Notes: a model not told the origin generated them from the letters alone. A stretch of 64,000 nt of DNA from JAOUGY01 sp963825585 (GCA_963825585.1 CAWGTX010000006.1:682001-746000), one strand, 5' to 3'; shown: positions 44,424 to 53,797, counted from the first letter of the stretch. Made by a program: numbers and translations.

Positions 44424-44793
44424 GCGTGACCAGGATATCGGCCGCCATTGCCACCGTCATGAGCGAAAAGACGCATGTGGTGTGCGACCGACAACATCGG
44501 AAGTGTGGAGCCGGCGAGGCGACGCTGGCACGGGTCGAGCGCGAGTTGGGGCGGGTGTGGCTGCTCCCATCGGAACCGGCCGTGCGAACAAGCGTGGCCG
44601 AGCGGAACGACACCCTGGATGCGGCAGAACCCGCCGAGGCTGAGCTTGATACCGCCGAGACGGTGGCGGCCCGGCGGCGGGATGACCCGTCTGCGGCTCC
44701 ACCAACGCTGACCGGGCGTCACCGAACCCCGTTCTGACGGCACCGAGCTTCCGGAGGTCGCGGAGGCGACGGCACCGGCGCCAACGCTCGGCG
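44424..44793. other. 370-bp gap without a confident gene
   Basis: A 92-codon + strand frame from ATG 44459 (MSEKTHVVCDRQHRK) is open but Arg/Ala/Glu-rich and without a family, and minus-strand frames here are equally open. No repeats or RNA genes are seen. It may hold the promoter of the membrane-protein gene starting at 44423. Confidence 0.35.
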
Positions 44794-45696
44794 TCAGGGC
44801 AGGCCGACTCCCTCCGATGCCTCGATGATCCGGTACATCTGTTCCCGTTCCATTCGAACATCCAACGCCGCGCGCGCCTCGGAGAGCCGATCGGGCCGCT
44901 GGGTGCCCACGATCACAACCGGCGACGGGGCCTGAGCGAGCGCAAAGGCAAGCGCGATCGTAGACCGGCTGACCCCATGCGCAGCGGCCACCCGATCGAG
45001 TGCCACGGTGAGATCGGTACGAATCCCCTCGCCCGTCATGATCCTGCCCCCGGCCAGCGGGCTCCACAGCAGCAGACTCAGTCCGAGGCGCATGACTTGG
45101 TCGAAGGTGCCGTCCCGCAGCGGGTCGAGGTGCGCAGCGGAGAACTCCGGCTGCGTCGTCACCAATGGCACCGTCAAGTGGGCGGCGAGCGCCTCGGTCT
45201 GGGCCGGCGTATGGTTCGACACCCCCACCGCCCGCACCTTGCCAGACTTCACGAGCTCATCGAGTGTCTGAGCCACCTCGCCGGGATGAGTGAGGAGATC
45301 GGGCCGGTGCACCTGGTAGAGGTCGATCACCTCGACCCCGAGCCGTCGGAGTGAGTCCTCGCAGGCCTGTCGCAGATAGAGGGCCGACGAGTCGTAGGGC
45401 ACCGGAGGGATGATCCCTCCCTTCGTAGCCAACACCATCCGCTCCCTCAGCGATGAGTCCATCGCCAGCACCTCGCCCAGGAGCGACTCCACCGACCCGA
45501 ATCCGCGACCGGCCCAGTCGAGGCCGTACACGTCGGCGGTGTCGATCAGGTTCATTCCGGCGTCCAGAGCGGCTTCCACCAGAGTGCGTGCTTCGCCGAC
45601 ATTGGTGTGTGTGAACCGCCAACATCCGAAAGCGAGCGAACCGACCTCTCCGAGTGGGCCGAGTGCACGAGTCGGGTTGATGACCAGAGGCGCCAT
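44794..45696 (-). CDS. Aldo/keto reductase
   Basis: 300 residues. TIM-barrel AKR with the catalytic tetrad visible: Asp in NLIDTADVYG, Tyr in the same segment (DVYG), Lys in VLATKGG and His in YQVHRPD; NADPH-site GVSNHTPAQ and VVIVGTQRPDRL at the C-terminus. It resembles the YdhF-type oxidoreductases. The physiological carbonyl substrate is unknown. It is divergent from the broken Gfo/Idh/MocA gene, and with the LacI gene suggests a former sugar-metabolism locus. Confidence 0.9.
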   Translation of the reverse strand: MAPLVINPTRALGPLGEVGSLAFGCWRFTHTNVGEARTLVEAALDAGMNLIDTADVYGLDWAGRGFGSVESLLGEVLAMDSSLRERMVLATKGGIIPPVPYDSSALYLRQACEDSLRRLGVEVIDLYQVHRPDLLTHPGEVAQTLDELVKSGKVRAVGVSNHTPAQTEALAAHLTVPLVTTQPEFSAAHLDPLRDGTFDQVMRLGLSLLLWSPLAGGRIMTGEGIRTDLTVALDRVAAAHGVSRSTIALAFALAQAPSPVVIVGTQRPDRLSEARAALDVRMEREQMYRIIEASEGVGLP

Positions 45697-45712
45697 GCCG
45701 AAACCCTAGCTT

Positions 45713-46255
45713 GTGAGCCTCCGAGCAACGGATCAGGATCGATGGACGGACGGTCGCGATACAGGGGTGCAGGGTGTCGAGCACACCGTGAACATCAACC
45801 GCATCGACAACGCCGAGGCCATCGCCATCGCCGACCCCGACGAGGCGACCCTCACATCGGCTGCTTGCATCGTCCGTACAGCCGTGGCCTCGACGTCCTC
45901 GTCCGAGCTGTCGTCGTCTGGGCTGTGTGATGCCGTGGTGATCGCCTCGCCCAACCACACACACAGCGATGTCCTTTCCGAGGCACTCGCCACCGACCTG
46001 CACACATCAAGGTGGAGGAGCCCCTGACTCCGTCGCCGCAGCCGATCGACGGTCGGCTTCGCCGGCCTCGCAATGCGAGGTCGGCCAGTCCGGTGGCCGT
46101 GAACGGTAGCGCCGGGGCGAGCGCGAGACCGACGATGGTCACCGTTCACGAGAGCGACCACGCCAGCAGCATGAGCCCCTGGGTAACCACAGAGCGAACC
46201 CGAATCGTCGCGTGTTCCGGCCTCCGCAACGCCACCACTCATCCCGCCGAATAGG
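45713..46255 (+). pseudogene. Gfo/Idh/MocA oxidoreductase remnant
   Basis: Recognisable residues are GVQGVEHTVNINRIDNAEAI, IADPDEATLTSA and LCDAVVIASPNHTHSDVLSE, the NAD-binding half of the family. The frame breaks at DLH: two extra bases near 46006-46012 (CAC-AC-ATCAAGG) shift out of HIKVEEPL. The Rossmann start is also missing, having been replaced by unrelated codons, and sequence after 46030 is degenerate. Clearly a decayed gene of sugar/inositol dehydrogenase type. Confidence 0.7.
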
Positions 46256-46323
46256 CGGCGATCACCGCAGTGGCCGGGTCGAACGGCGGGAGGACGAGCA
46301 GCTCGCGCGCAACCGCGATCGGG

Positions 46324-47322
46324 TCATATCTGCATTGTTGAGGTTCGGATCTCGAGACGCACGGCGCTGTGAACCTCTCTCGGCGGCCCGATATGGCCGG
46401 TGAGCCGATCGACCAACAATTGGGCGCCCTTGGCGCCCAGATCGGCCGGGTCCTGGGCAACGGTGGTGAGTCCGACAGCGAACGCCAGCTCGTGATCGTC
46501 GAATCCGATCATCGACAGATCGTCGGGAATCGACAAGCCGGCCTCTACAACGGCCCGCATCGCCCCGATCGCCATGTCGTCGGAGAGAGCGAACACGGCG
46601 GTTGGCCGCTCGCGGCGACCGAGCAGCTCGATCATCGCCTCGTAGCCTCCGAGCGCCGAAAAGTTGCCGAACGCCTTCAGGTCGACATCGAGGTCGAGGC
46701 CGGCGTTCACCAGCGATCTGGAGAGCCCCGTAGTCCGGTGTGCCGTCACTTCGTTGGCGAGTTCGCGCACCGATCCCGCGATCACGCCGATCCTCCGATG
46801 CCCGAGGGACAACAGGTGCTCGCCCGCCAATTGGCCACCGAGCTCGTTGTCGATGGACACCGAGTCCATGAAAGGCGACCGATCCCCCACCACCACCACC
46901 GGGAACGAGGGCTCGGGATCCAACCGGCCATTGGTGGGAGCGAGGTCGAGGAGGATGAGGGCATCCGCCCGCTTCGCCAGTGATGCAGGGTCTGCCAGCA
47001 CGCGCTCCCTCGTCGCCTCATCGGACAGCAGCGTCACCGAGAGCTCCAATCCCGCACCAGCCAAGACGGCTTCCACCCCCGCCATGGCCTGGCCCGTGTA
47101 CCACGACGTGATCGACGGGACCGCCATGACGACGACCCCTGTCTTCCCCGCCGCCAACCGACTAGCGTTCGGATCCGGCCGATATCGAAGCTGCGCAGCC
47201 ACCTCGAGCACCCGCTGGCGAGTCACCGGCGACACGTTTGGGAGCCCCCGAACGGCCCGACTCACCGTCGCCACCGAGACACCCGACTCCCGGGCCACAT
47301 CATCGATCGTCACACGTGCCAT
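46324..47322 (-). CDS. LacI-family transcriptional regulator
   Basis: 332 residues. HTH MARVTIDDVARESGVSVATVSRAV with hinge YRPDPNASRLAAGKTG, then a periplasmic-binding-type sugar domain (FDDHELAFAVGLTTVAQDP at the end). ATG at 47322 gives the canonical N-terminus. A near-perfect LacI/CcpA-type operator lies 11 bp upstream, so autoregulation is likely. The expected target genes for sugar use are not obvious; the neighbouring Gfo/Idh/MocA gene is broken. Confidence 0.93.
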   Translation of the reverse strand: MARVTIDDVARESGVSVATVSRAVRGLPNVSPVTRQRVLEVAAQLRYRPDPNASRLAAGKTGVVVMAVPSITSWYTGQAMAGVEAVLAGAGLELSVTLLSDEATRERVLADPASLAKRADALILLDLAPTNGRLDPEPSFPVVVVGDRSPFMDSVSIDNELGGQLAGEHLLSLGHRRIGVIAGSVRELANEVTAHRTTGLSRSLVNAGLDLDVDLKAFGNFSALGGYEAMIELLGRRERPTAVFALSDDMAIGAMRAVVEAGLSIPDDLSMIGFDDHELAFAVGLTTVAQDPADLGAKGAQLLVDRLTGHIGPPREVHSAVRLEIRTSTMQI

Positions 47323-47333
47323 ACACACGCGAT

Positions 47334-47347
47334 TGAAAACGCTTACA
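47334..47347. promoter_or_regulatory. LacI-family operator
   Basis: TGAAAACGCTTACA fits the TGWAANCGNTNWCA operator pattern of LacI/CcpA proteins at every fixed position. It sits just upstream of the LacI-type gene at 46324-47322. Confidence 0.7.
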
Positions 47348-47406
47348 GCGCGAGAGTCAAGATGCCGCCTGAGCGGGACTGTCGACCCGCCTCGGTCGAA
47401 AGCCAG

Positions 47407-48021
47407 CTATGGCCCCTGTACGGTCCACATCAGATCGTCGCCGCTGCCCAGCGGTACGGTGAACTGAGGATGCCTGCTCGCCACCAGCGCACAGGCCGCG
47501 GCGTCGAGAACATCGTCGGCGGGGATCGACCCCGCAGGTCCGAGTTCATCGGGGATGTCGACACCGGCATCGCCGAGCAGGCGGCGCCGTCGAACGATGC
47601 CGGCCCAGGTCTTCTTGGGAGGCAAGGGTGCGCCGGCAAGCGAGGCGAATACCACCTCGGGGTGGGATTCGAGCCAATCCGGGTGTCGATGTTCGAACAC
47701 CTCGAGCATGGCGGGCGCCAGATACCACATCTGTTTGCTGACGCCGTGACGTCGAGCGTGCTCCCAGTCGGAGGCCAGGGCATCGACCGGCGGAGTCAGG
47801 AACACCGTGGATGAGCGCCGCCCCAGTATCCGTCGAGCCGCGAGTTCCGATGCCCTCCGCTCTCCCGCCTGCGGGTGCCACATCGGCATGTCGACCGCCA
47901 CCCGATCGGCGGGGCCGACATCGGCCAATGAGTTCAGCACACGGCACTCCACGAACACACCATCGTCGAGTGTCACAGCCGCCCATCCCTGGCGGGTCTT
48001 GTCGAGCCCCATCGCCCTCAC
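47407..48021 (-). CDS. DUF429 family protein
   Basis: 204 residues, GTG start aligned with the family's MRVxGVDxxRxGW opening (here VRAMGLDKTRQGW). VAVDMPMWHP and RRASELAARRILGRRSSTVF are typical DUF429 motifs, as is DDVLDAAACALVA. The fold is thought to be RNase H-like and a nuclease role is predicted but not shown. First of no obvious operon; the next minus-strand genes lie upstream at 48032-48849. Confidence 0.82.
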   Translation of the reverse strand: MRAMGLDKTRQGWAAVTLDDGVFVECRVLNSLADVGPADRVAVDMPMWHPQAGERRASELAARRILGRRSSTVFLTPPVDALASDWEHARRHGVSKQMWYLAPAMLEVFEHRHPDWLESHPEVVFASLAGAPLPPKKTWAGIVRRRRLLGDAGVDIPDELGPAGSIPADDVLDAAACALVASRHPQFTVPLGSGDDLMWTVQGP

Positions 48022-48031
48022 GCCCGCACGC

Positions 48032-48283
48032 TCATGCCAGTATCAGCGTACCGACGGTCCATGCCAGGAAGAGCGCGATGGTCGACCCGAGGACCCTTCC
48101 GGTGCGACGCCACTGTCGTCCAACCACGACCGCGACGATCACCCATGCCGCCGTGCTCGCCACCGTCCACCAGCGTGGCACCAGTCCGGCCAGTTCGGCA
48201 CCGATGATCAGCACGGCCACCACCACGTGGAATCCGAGCCCCACCAGCGCATACAACACCTGTCGCTCCGAAGGCTCGGTCAC
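48032..48283 (-). CDS. Small two-helix membrane protein
   Basis: 83 residues, GTG start overlapping the mug stop by 4 nt. Helices at about 11-33 and 39-55 plus a third weaker one at the C-terminus (IALFLAWTVGTLILA). No family recognised. Coupling to mug supports it as real. Confidence 0.65.
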   Translation of the reverse strand: MTEPSERQVLYALVGLGFHVVVAVLIIGAELAGLVPRWWTVASTAAWVIVAVVVGRQWRRTGRVLGSTIALFLAWTVGTLILA

Positions 48284-48849
48284 GACGCCACCACCCCGGC
48301 TTCGATCGCCGCTCGCCGATAGGCGTCGGCAAGCGTCTGGACCGTCTCGTGGGCATTGAGGCCACTGGGATTGGGCACCAACCAGACGGCGGCCTCACCG
48401 ATACCGACGTCCTGGCGACCGGGACTCACGTCCGAGACCCCATACGCAGTGCGGTAGGCGGAGATGCCGGCGATGGCGACCACCCGGGGCCGGTGCGTAG
48501 CCACCGTCGCCTCCAGCCGCAGTGCACCGGCCTTCAGTTCCCCCGCGCCCAACTCGGAGGCCCGAACCGTGGCACGCTCCACGAGGTTGGTGATCCCGAG
48601 ACCACGCTCCACCAGATGGGCACGATCGTCGTCGGACATGCCGGCAGACCGGTCGATCGTGCGATCGATGATGCCCGCCACCGTCAACGCCGGGTAGAAT
48701 CGGTTGCCGGGGTGGGCGAAGTGGGTCTGCACGGCGGCAGTCCACAGCCCAGGGTTGATCCCGACGAACAGGAGCTTGAGGCCCGGACCGATCAGGTCGG
48801 GCACCGTGGCGTCGCGAAACGTCTCGAGGTGCTCTCTGCTCATACCCAT
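48280..48849 (-). CDS. mug: G:T/G:U mismatch-specific DNA glycosylase
   Basis: 189 residues. Uracil-DNA glycosylase superfamily, Mug/TDG branch: motif 1 LLFVGINPGLWTA and motif 2 VPNPSGLNAH. Removes uracil or thymine mispaired with G. ATG at 48849 (MGMSREHLETF) or the second ATG at 48843 are both possible starts; the longer frame to 49044 overlaps the divergent protease promoter. Divergent from the SLH protease gene across ~100 bp. Confidence 0.88.
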   Translation of the reverse strand: MGMSREHLETFRDATVPDLIGPGLKLLFVGINPGLWTAAVQTHFAHPGNRFYPALTVAGIIDRTIDRSAGMSDDDRAHLVERGLGITNLVERATVRASELGAGELKAGALRLEATVATHRPRVVAIAGISAYRTAYGVSDVSPGRQDVGIGEAAVWLVPNPSGLNAHETVQTLADAYRRAAIEAGVVAS

Positions 48850-48951
48850 GGGACGCCGAGGGTAGTTGGTACGGCGATGACCCCAGGCAGGCACTCCGCC
48901 GATGGACCGACGGGCGGCATACAATCGGCGTATCGACCACACCGGGAGATC

Positions 48952-50679
48952 ATGACCAGACTCGGAACCCTCCTCACCACTGGCCTCGTGCTCGCCGGAC
49001 TCCTGGTCCCGGCACCAGCGGCTCGCGCCGAGACGGCCAGGCAAGAGGCCGGCGACGACATCGTCTTCGATGCAGGTCCGATCGCAGGATTGGCTCCCCT
49101 CGATGCCATCACCGTCGGCTTCGGCGAAGCCTACGACGCCGACCCGATGGGGCTGGTGGCGTATCTTCCCTTCACGTCGCTGTTCACCGATGGCGAGGAG
49201 ACGTGGGACGTATGGATCTGCCGGCCCGCCGGAGAGACGCTGCTCGGGCTGGACCTCGGCGAGGTCGTGACCGCCCTCAACGGGACGACGGCCGATTACT
49301 TCGAGACACTCTCGGAGGGCAGATACCGCCCGGTGTTCCGGGGGCGGGGCTCATCTTCCGCCACCGGGTGTGGCATCAGCCAGACCCACACCGGCACCAC
49401 CCCGCGGATGTACGTGAACGACTTCACCGTGCTGGCCGACAGCCGCAACGAAGCCGTCGGCCAGGGGGCGCCCGGGACCGTCTCGTGGTCGACCGGCGCC
49501 ATGTTCTACGAGGGCCTACAACGCCGGGCGGAGATCGACGGGGCGACCGTCGTCGAGGTCGATGCCTACGAGTACTCCCCCGCCGCCTCCATCGCCGCCC
49601 ACGAGATCGGCCACACCCTCCATTGGGCCCACTCCGGGGCGGTGGACGCGTACGACAACGAGCTCGATCTCATGTCACTCGGATGGACCGGCACCCACGG
49701 ATTCAATCTCTACAGCGCCGGCTGGATCGAGCCGTCCCAGGTGTCGCTGCACGTCGGCGGTGACCGGGCCTACACGATCGGGCCGATCGGCTACACGGGA
49801 ACGCGCCTGGTGGTGCTCACCACAGGTTCGCAGGGGCTCTTCTACGTGCTGTCGGTGCGGAACCAGTCCGAACCCGTCCTCGACGCCAACTCGGAGGGCC
49901 TCGTCGACGCTCCCGGTGTGGAGGTGTACCGGATCGACCAGCGCCCGGGATCGTGTGATCCACTACCGGACGACTCCCCCTGCTTCGGCATCGTCGCCGA
50001 CGTGACACCGTATCCGGCGGTGCCGGCCACCTTTCCCGGTCCGTATGCGCACTTCCACGAGGCGGGCGAGAGCTTCCAGGTGGAGGGAGTGGCGATCACC
50101 GTCACCGATGCCGGATCCGGCCGCCTCGGACTGACCGTCGAGGGGGGCATCACGTCGAGCGGCTGGTTCGTCGACGATGACTCCTCGGTGTTCCAAGCCG
50201 ACATCGAATGGGCGGCGGCAGCGGGGATAACCCTCGGCTGCAATCCGCCCCGAGGGGACCGGTTCTGCCCCGGCGACGCCGTGTCCCGAGGCCAGATGGC
50301 GGCATTCCTCGTCCGGGCGCTCGGTCTCCCCGCGTCCACGGACGACGCGTTCGCCGACGACCAGGACTCGGTGTTCGAGAAAGACATCAACGCCCTGGCG
50401 GCGTCGGGGATCACGCGAGGGTGCACGCCCACCAGCTTCTGTCCGGACGCTCCGGTCACCCGCGGACAGATGGCGGCGTTCCTCAATCGGGCATATTCAC
50501 TCGCTCCCGGCGCCGAGGATGCCTTCACCGACGACGACGGTTCCGTGTTCCAGAGCGACATCAACGCCCTGGCGGCATCGGGTGTGACGAAGGGGTGCAC
50601 CCCCACCACCTTCTGCCCCGGGGAGAACGTCACGCGGGGGCAGATGGCAGCGTTCCTACGGCGAGCCGACGACCTCTAG
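48952..50679 (+). CDS. Secreted zinc metalloprotease-like protein with three SLH domains
   Basis: 575 residues. Signal peptide MTRLGTLLTTGLVLAGLLVPAPAARA (1-~26, given as N-terminal hydrophobic stretch with AxA-type site). Zinc site HEIGHTLHWAH at about 220-230 has the metzincin spacing, with His where Gly is usual. The C-terminal ~180 residues are three SLH repeats (WAAAAGITLGCNPP..., INALAASGITRGCTP, INALAASGVTKGCTP), each ending in RGQMAAFL, which would bind the protein to the cell wall. Substrate unknown; a surface protease is the inferred role. The frame upstream of 48952 is not used. Confidence 0.85.
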   Translation: MTRLGTLLTTGLVLAGLLVPAPAARAETARQEAGDDIVFDAGPIAGLAPLDAITVGFGEAYDADPMGLVAYLPFTSLFTDGEETWDVWICRPAGETLLGLDLGEVVTALNGTTADYFETLSEGRYRPVFRGRGSSSATGCGISQTHTGTTPRMYVNDFTVLADSRNEAVGQGAPGTVSWSTGAMFYEGLQRRAEIDGATVVEVDAYEYSPAASIAAHEIGHTLHWAHSGAVDAYDNELDLMSLGWTGTHGFNLYSAGWIEPSQVSLHVGGDRAYTIGPIGYTGTRLVVLTTGSQGLFYVLSVRNQSEPVLDANSEGLVDAPGVEVYRIDQRPGSCDPLPDDSPCFGIVADVTPYPAVPATFPGPYAHFHEAGESFQVEGVAITVTDAGSGRLGLTVEGGITSSGWFVDDDSSVFQADIEWAAAAGITLGCNPPRGDRFCPGDAVSRGQMAAFLVRALGLPASTDDAFADDQDSVFEKDINALAASGITRGCTPTSFCPDAPVTRGQMAAFLNRAYSLAPGAEDAFTDDDGSVFQSDINALAASGVTKGCTPTTFCPGENVTRGQMAAFLRRADDL

Positions 50680-50714
50680 GCTGCCGGGGTCGAGCTGCCG
50701 ACAGGATCAGGTGC

Positions 50715-50741
50715 GGTCGGCCCGGATGCCTGTGGCCGACC
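50715..50741. terminator. Convergent stem-loop, GGTCGGCC/GGCCGACC
   Basis: Perfect 8-bp arms with an 11-nt loop between the stop codons of the SLH protease (+) and the nfuA-like gene (-). There is no T-run, so it is at best a weak or actinobacterial-type (I-shaped) bidirectional terminator. Confidence 0.45.
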
Positions 50742-50749
50742 CCGGACCA

Positions 50750-51367
50750 CTACTTCTTCGCCGCTTGATAGAACGGATCGGTACCCGAGGCGTGGTCGGT
50801 CACATCCACGACGCCGGTGAGCTCGGGAATCGACTCGAGGAGGATCCGTTCGATGCCCTGCTTGAGCGTGACCTGGGCCATCCCGCAACCCTGGCATCCC
50901 CCTCCGAGTCGGAGGTAGGCCGTGGACCCGTCGACGCTGACCAGTTCGGCCATGCCTCCATGCGATGCGATCGCAGGGTTCACCTGTTCCCGCAGTACGA
51001 CCTGGACCTGATCGGCCAGCGGGCCGGTGAGGTCGCCCTTGGGTCCGCCGCCCATCGCCGGCGAGGCGGGAGCGTTGGGGTTGTTCATCGCAAGCCCCTG
51101 ATCGGTGAGCGACAGCGACGATCCCTCGAGCTTGTCGATGTCATCGGTGGGGAAGATGAGAGCGAGCTCGCCGTGGCGTTCGACCGTGCGGGAGGGACCG
51201 GCATCGGCGACGGTCATGAAGCTCAACTCGTAGGTGAACTGCGACCCTCGGAAACCCGTGACCTCGATGAGCAATCCGTATTCGGCATCGCCGGGCTCCT
51301 CCTCGCGGAGCGAGACGATGAGATCGAGGGCTTCGGCGGAGAGTGAGAGAACCTGATCGTCTGACAT
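50750..51367 (-). CDS. NfuA-like iron-sulfur carrier
   Basis: 205 residues. The N-terminal half resembles a degenerate A-type (IscA/HesB) domain lacking cysteines; the C-terminal NifU domain has NPAIASHGGMAELV and GGGCQGCGMAQVTL with the C-x2-C that holds a 4Fe-4S cluster between two subunits. That two-domain order is that of NfuA. It delivers clusters to client enzymes; Fe-S nucleases and the radical SAM protein encoded nearby are possible clients by inference. ATG at 51367. Confidence 0.85.
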   Translation of the reverse strand: MSDDQVLSLSAEALDLIVSLREEEPGDAEYGLLIEVTGFRGSQFTYELSFMTVADAGPSRTVERHGELALIFPTDDIDKLEGSSLSLTDQGLAMNNPNAPASPAMGGGPKGDLTGPLADQVQVVLREQVNPAIASHGGMAELVSVDGSTAYLRLGGGCQGCGMAQVTLKQGIERILLESIPELTGVVDVTDHASGTDPFYQAAKK

Positions 51368-51464
51368 CGTTGCGCATGGTACCTGGTGACCGTCGGCACC
51401 GGAACTGCGAGCGGTCGGATCCGGCTCCGCAGGATCAGGTGCCGCCGGTCCTAACCTGACGGGC

Positions 51465-52664
51465 ATGCCACGGGTGCTCGTCGTCCTGCCAACCTCGACC
51501 TACAGAGCCGCCGATTTCGTGGCGGCGGCGGAGGCCCTCGGCGTCGAGTTGGCGATCGCATCCGAGGAAGAACCGCCCATCGCCCTGGGAGATCGGTTCG
51601 TTGTCGTTTCCTGTGACGACGAAACCGGTTCCGCTGCCGCGATCGCCGACCTCGCCGCCCGAACCCCGATCGACGCCATCGTCGCCGCCGATGATGCTGG
51701 AGTCGTGATGGCAGCGCGGGCGGCCGAGGCCATAGGGCTCAGCCACAACAGCCCTGGCGGCGTGGCGGCCACCCGCGACAAGTCGGCGATGCGCACCCTT
51801 CTGGCTGCCGCCGAGGTCCCCCAACCCGATTTCGTTCTGCTTCCCGACGGCACCGATCCGGAGGTCGTGGTTGCCTCGTTCGACGGACCGGTGGTGATGA
51901 AGCCGATCGGCCTGTCGGCGAGCCAGGGCGTGATCAGGATCGACAGCCCCGCCGATGCCCCCTCGACCGCCGAGCGCATTCGCGGCATTCAGGGCAGCCA
52001 CAACCCGCTGCTGGTGGAGCGTTTCGTGCCGGGCGCCGAGGTGGCCGTCGAGGCGATGGCCTGGGACGGATCCCTCGAGATTCTCGCCGTCTTCGACAAA
52101 CCCGAACCGCTCGAGGGCCCGTTCTTCGAGGAGACGGTCTACGTGACGCCCACACGGCATCCACCCGGCACCGTCGACGCCATTCTGGACACGACCCGAC
52201 GGGCCGCCGCCGCCCTCGACATCACCCAGGGGCCGGTCCACGCCGAACTCCGGGTGTCGGATGGGCGGGCGGTCGTCATCGAAGTGGCGGCACGCTCGAT
52301 CGGCGGCCTCTGCGGCCGTTCGCTGAGGTTCGGCCTCATGGGCACCTCGCTCGAGGTGATGATCCTCCGCCAGGCGCTGGGGATGCGGAAGATCGGTCTG
52401 CATCGTGAGGCGGGTGCGTCGGGCGTGTTGATGGTCCCGATTCCTTCGAGGGGCACCCTGGAGGGTTTCGACGGCATGGACGAGATGCTTGCACTCCCCG
52501 CCATCACGGGGTTCGAGCCTGCCATCCCTGTCGGCGAGGAGGTAGTCCCCCTTCCCGAAGGCGACCGGTATCTCGGCTTCGTTTTCGCCCGGGCGGCAAC
52601 GCCCGATGAAGTCGAAGTTGCCCTCCTCGCCGCCCGACGCCTCCTCGTGCCACGGATCCGCTGA
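51465..52664 (+). CDS. ATP-grasp carboxylate-amine ligase-like protein
   Basis: 399 residues. ATP-grasp fold with HNSPGGVAATRDKSAMR at the substrate/ATP boundary, VVMKPIGLSASQGV nucleotide loop, LVERFVPGAEVAVE and metal ligands in VIEVAARSIGG. The C-terminal part with GGLCGRSLRFGLMGTSLEVM resembles the amino-acid ligase/carnosine synthase branch. It likely joins a carboxylate to an amine with ATP. Its TGA is immediately followed by the GTG of an MFS gene, so a product-and-exporter pair is plausible. Substrate unknown. Confidence 0.8.
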   Translation: MPRVLVVLPTSTYRAADFVAAAEALGVELAIASEEEPPIALGDRFVVVSCDDETGSAAAIADLAARTPIDAIVAADDAGVVMAARAAEAIGLSHNSPGGVAATRDKSAMRTLLAAAEVPQPDFVLLPDGTDPEVVVASFDGPVVMKPIGLSASQGVIRIDSPADAPSTAERIRGIQGSHNPLLVERFVPGAEVAVEAMAWDGSLEILAVFDKPEPLEGPFFEETVYVTPTRHPPGTVDAILDTTRRAAAALDITQGPVHAELRVSDGRAVVIEVAARSIGGLCGRSLRFGLMGTSLEVMILRQALGMRKIGLHREAGASGVLMVPIPSRGTLEGFDGMDEMLALPAITGFEPAIPVGEEVVPLPEGDRYLGFVFARAATPDEVEVALLAARRLLVPRIR

Positions 52665-53768
52665 GTGTTCGCACCGACTCGACTCCTCACCGCCATCAAG
52701 CCCTCAGCCTCACCGGGCGTCCTCGTGGGCGCCGGCGTGGTGACGGTCGTCTTCGCGGCCACACCGTTCCTCGTTCCCGCGGTGGCAACCCGATTTGGTG
52801 TGACGCTGGGCACGGCCGGTCTGATCTCCACCGCCCAGGTGGCGGGCTTCGCCGTCTCGAGTTTTCTGGCCGGTCGGGTGGCGCGAGCCAGTCGCCGCCT
52901 GCTGGTGGGTGCGGGGGTGCTGCTTGCGCTCGCCAATCTCGCCAGCGCCCTCGTCGGGCCGTTCGCTCTGTTGCTGGCCACCCGGGTGGTGGCGGGGCTG
53001 GCCATGGGCGTCATCACCTGGCTCGCCTGGGCGGACGCAACCCGCCACGAAGGAGGCATGGGCGATGTTGCGGCGGTGGGTCCGGTGGCGGCCATGCTGG
53101 CGTCTCCCGGCCTCGCCTGGCTGGCACACACCGGAGGGCACCGGCTGGTCTATCTGGTTCTGGCCGGCGTCACCCTGCTGGCGACTGCGGTTACTGCGGA
53201 CGTGGCGCCGACCGTACCGGTCGGACGCCGTGTGAGCGCGTCCCGCTCGAACCGGGTGCTCCTCGGCGCCCTCATGATCTTCACCATGGCCGGGTCGGGC
53301 CTGTTCGTGTTCGCAGCCGTTCCGGGCGAACTGGCAGGGCTTTCGGCAGTGGCCGTGTCGTTGGGATTCTCACTCAACGCCCTCGCCGGCATCGCCGGTA
53401 CCCGCACCATCGCCCGCCCAAGAACCGCATGGCTCTGGATGGGGGCAACGGCCGCCTCCGCCATCGTCGTCGGCGTCGCCCCGCTCGGGTGGGCCTACCT
53501 GGCCGCCATGGCCCTGTGGGGGTACTCCTTCTGGGTGGCGGTTCCCCAGGTCTTCCGCCTGCTCGCGGCCAGGTCACTCCGTCCTGAGGAGCGGGTCGGT
53601 GACGCCCAGGCGCTCATGGGCCTCGGGAGGGTCATCGGCCCGGCGGCGGGGGGAATCGTGCTCGGCGCCGACCGGTTCACGGCGCTGACGATCCTGGCGG
53701 CGGGTGGACTCGTCACAGCCGCGCTCATGGTCGGTGCGGTCGAGCTCCGACGCTCGGCGACGCCGTAG
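52665..53768 (+). CDS. MFS transporter
   Basis: 367 residues with 11-12 membrane helices. The first helix is near residue 18; a GRVARASRR loop between helices 2 and 3 is the MFS motif A position. No binding-site specificity can be read. The GTG start abuts the ATP-grasp stop with no gap, implying coupled translation and transport of that enzyme's product or substrate. Confidence 0.85.
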   Translation: MFAPTRLLTAIKPSASPGVLVGAGVVTVVFAATPFLVPAVATRFGVTLGTAGLISTAQVAGFAVSSFLAGRVARASRRLLVGAGVLLALANLASALVGPFALLLATRVVAGLAMGVITWLAWADATRHEGGMGDVAAVGPVAAMLASPGLAWLAHTGGHRLVYLVLAGVTLLATAVTADVAPTVPVGRRVSASRSNRVLLGALMIFTMAGSGLFVFAAVPGELAGLSAVAVSLGFSLNALAGIAGTRTIARPRTAWLWMGATAASAIVVGVAPLGWAYLAAMALWGYSFWVAVPQVFRLLAARSLRPEERVGDAQALMGLGRVIGPAAGGIVLGADRFTALTILAAGGLVTAALMVGAVELRRSATP

Positions 53769-53797
53769 ACACACCCTCGCCGACCTCGGACCATCGG

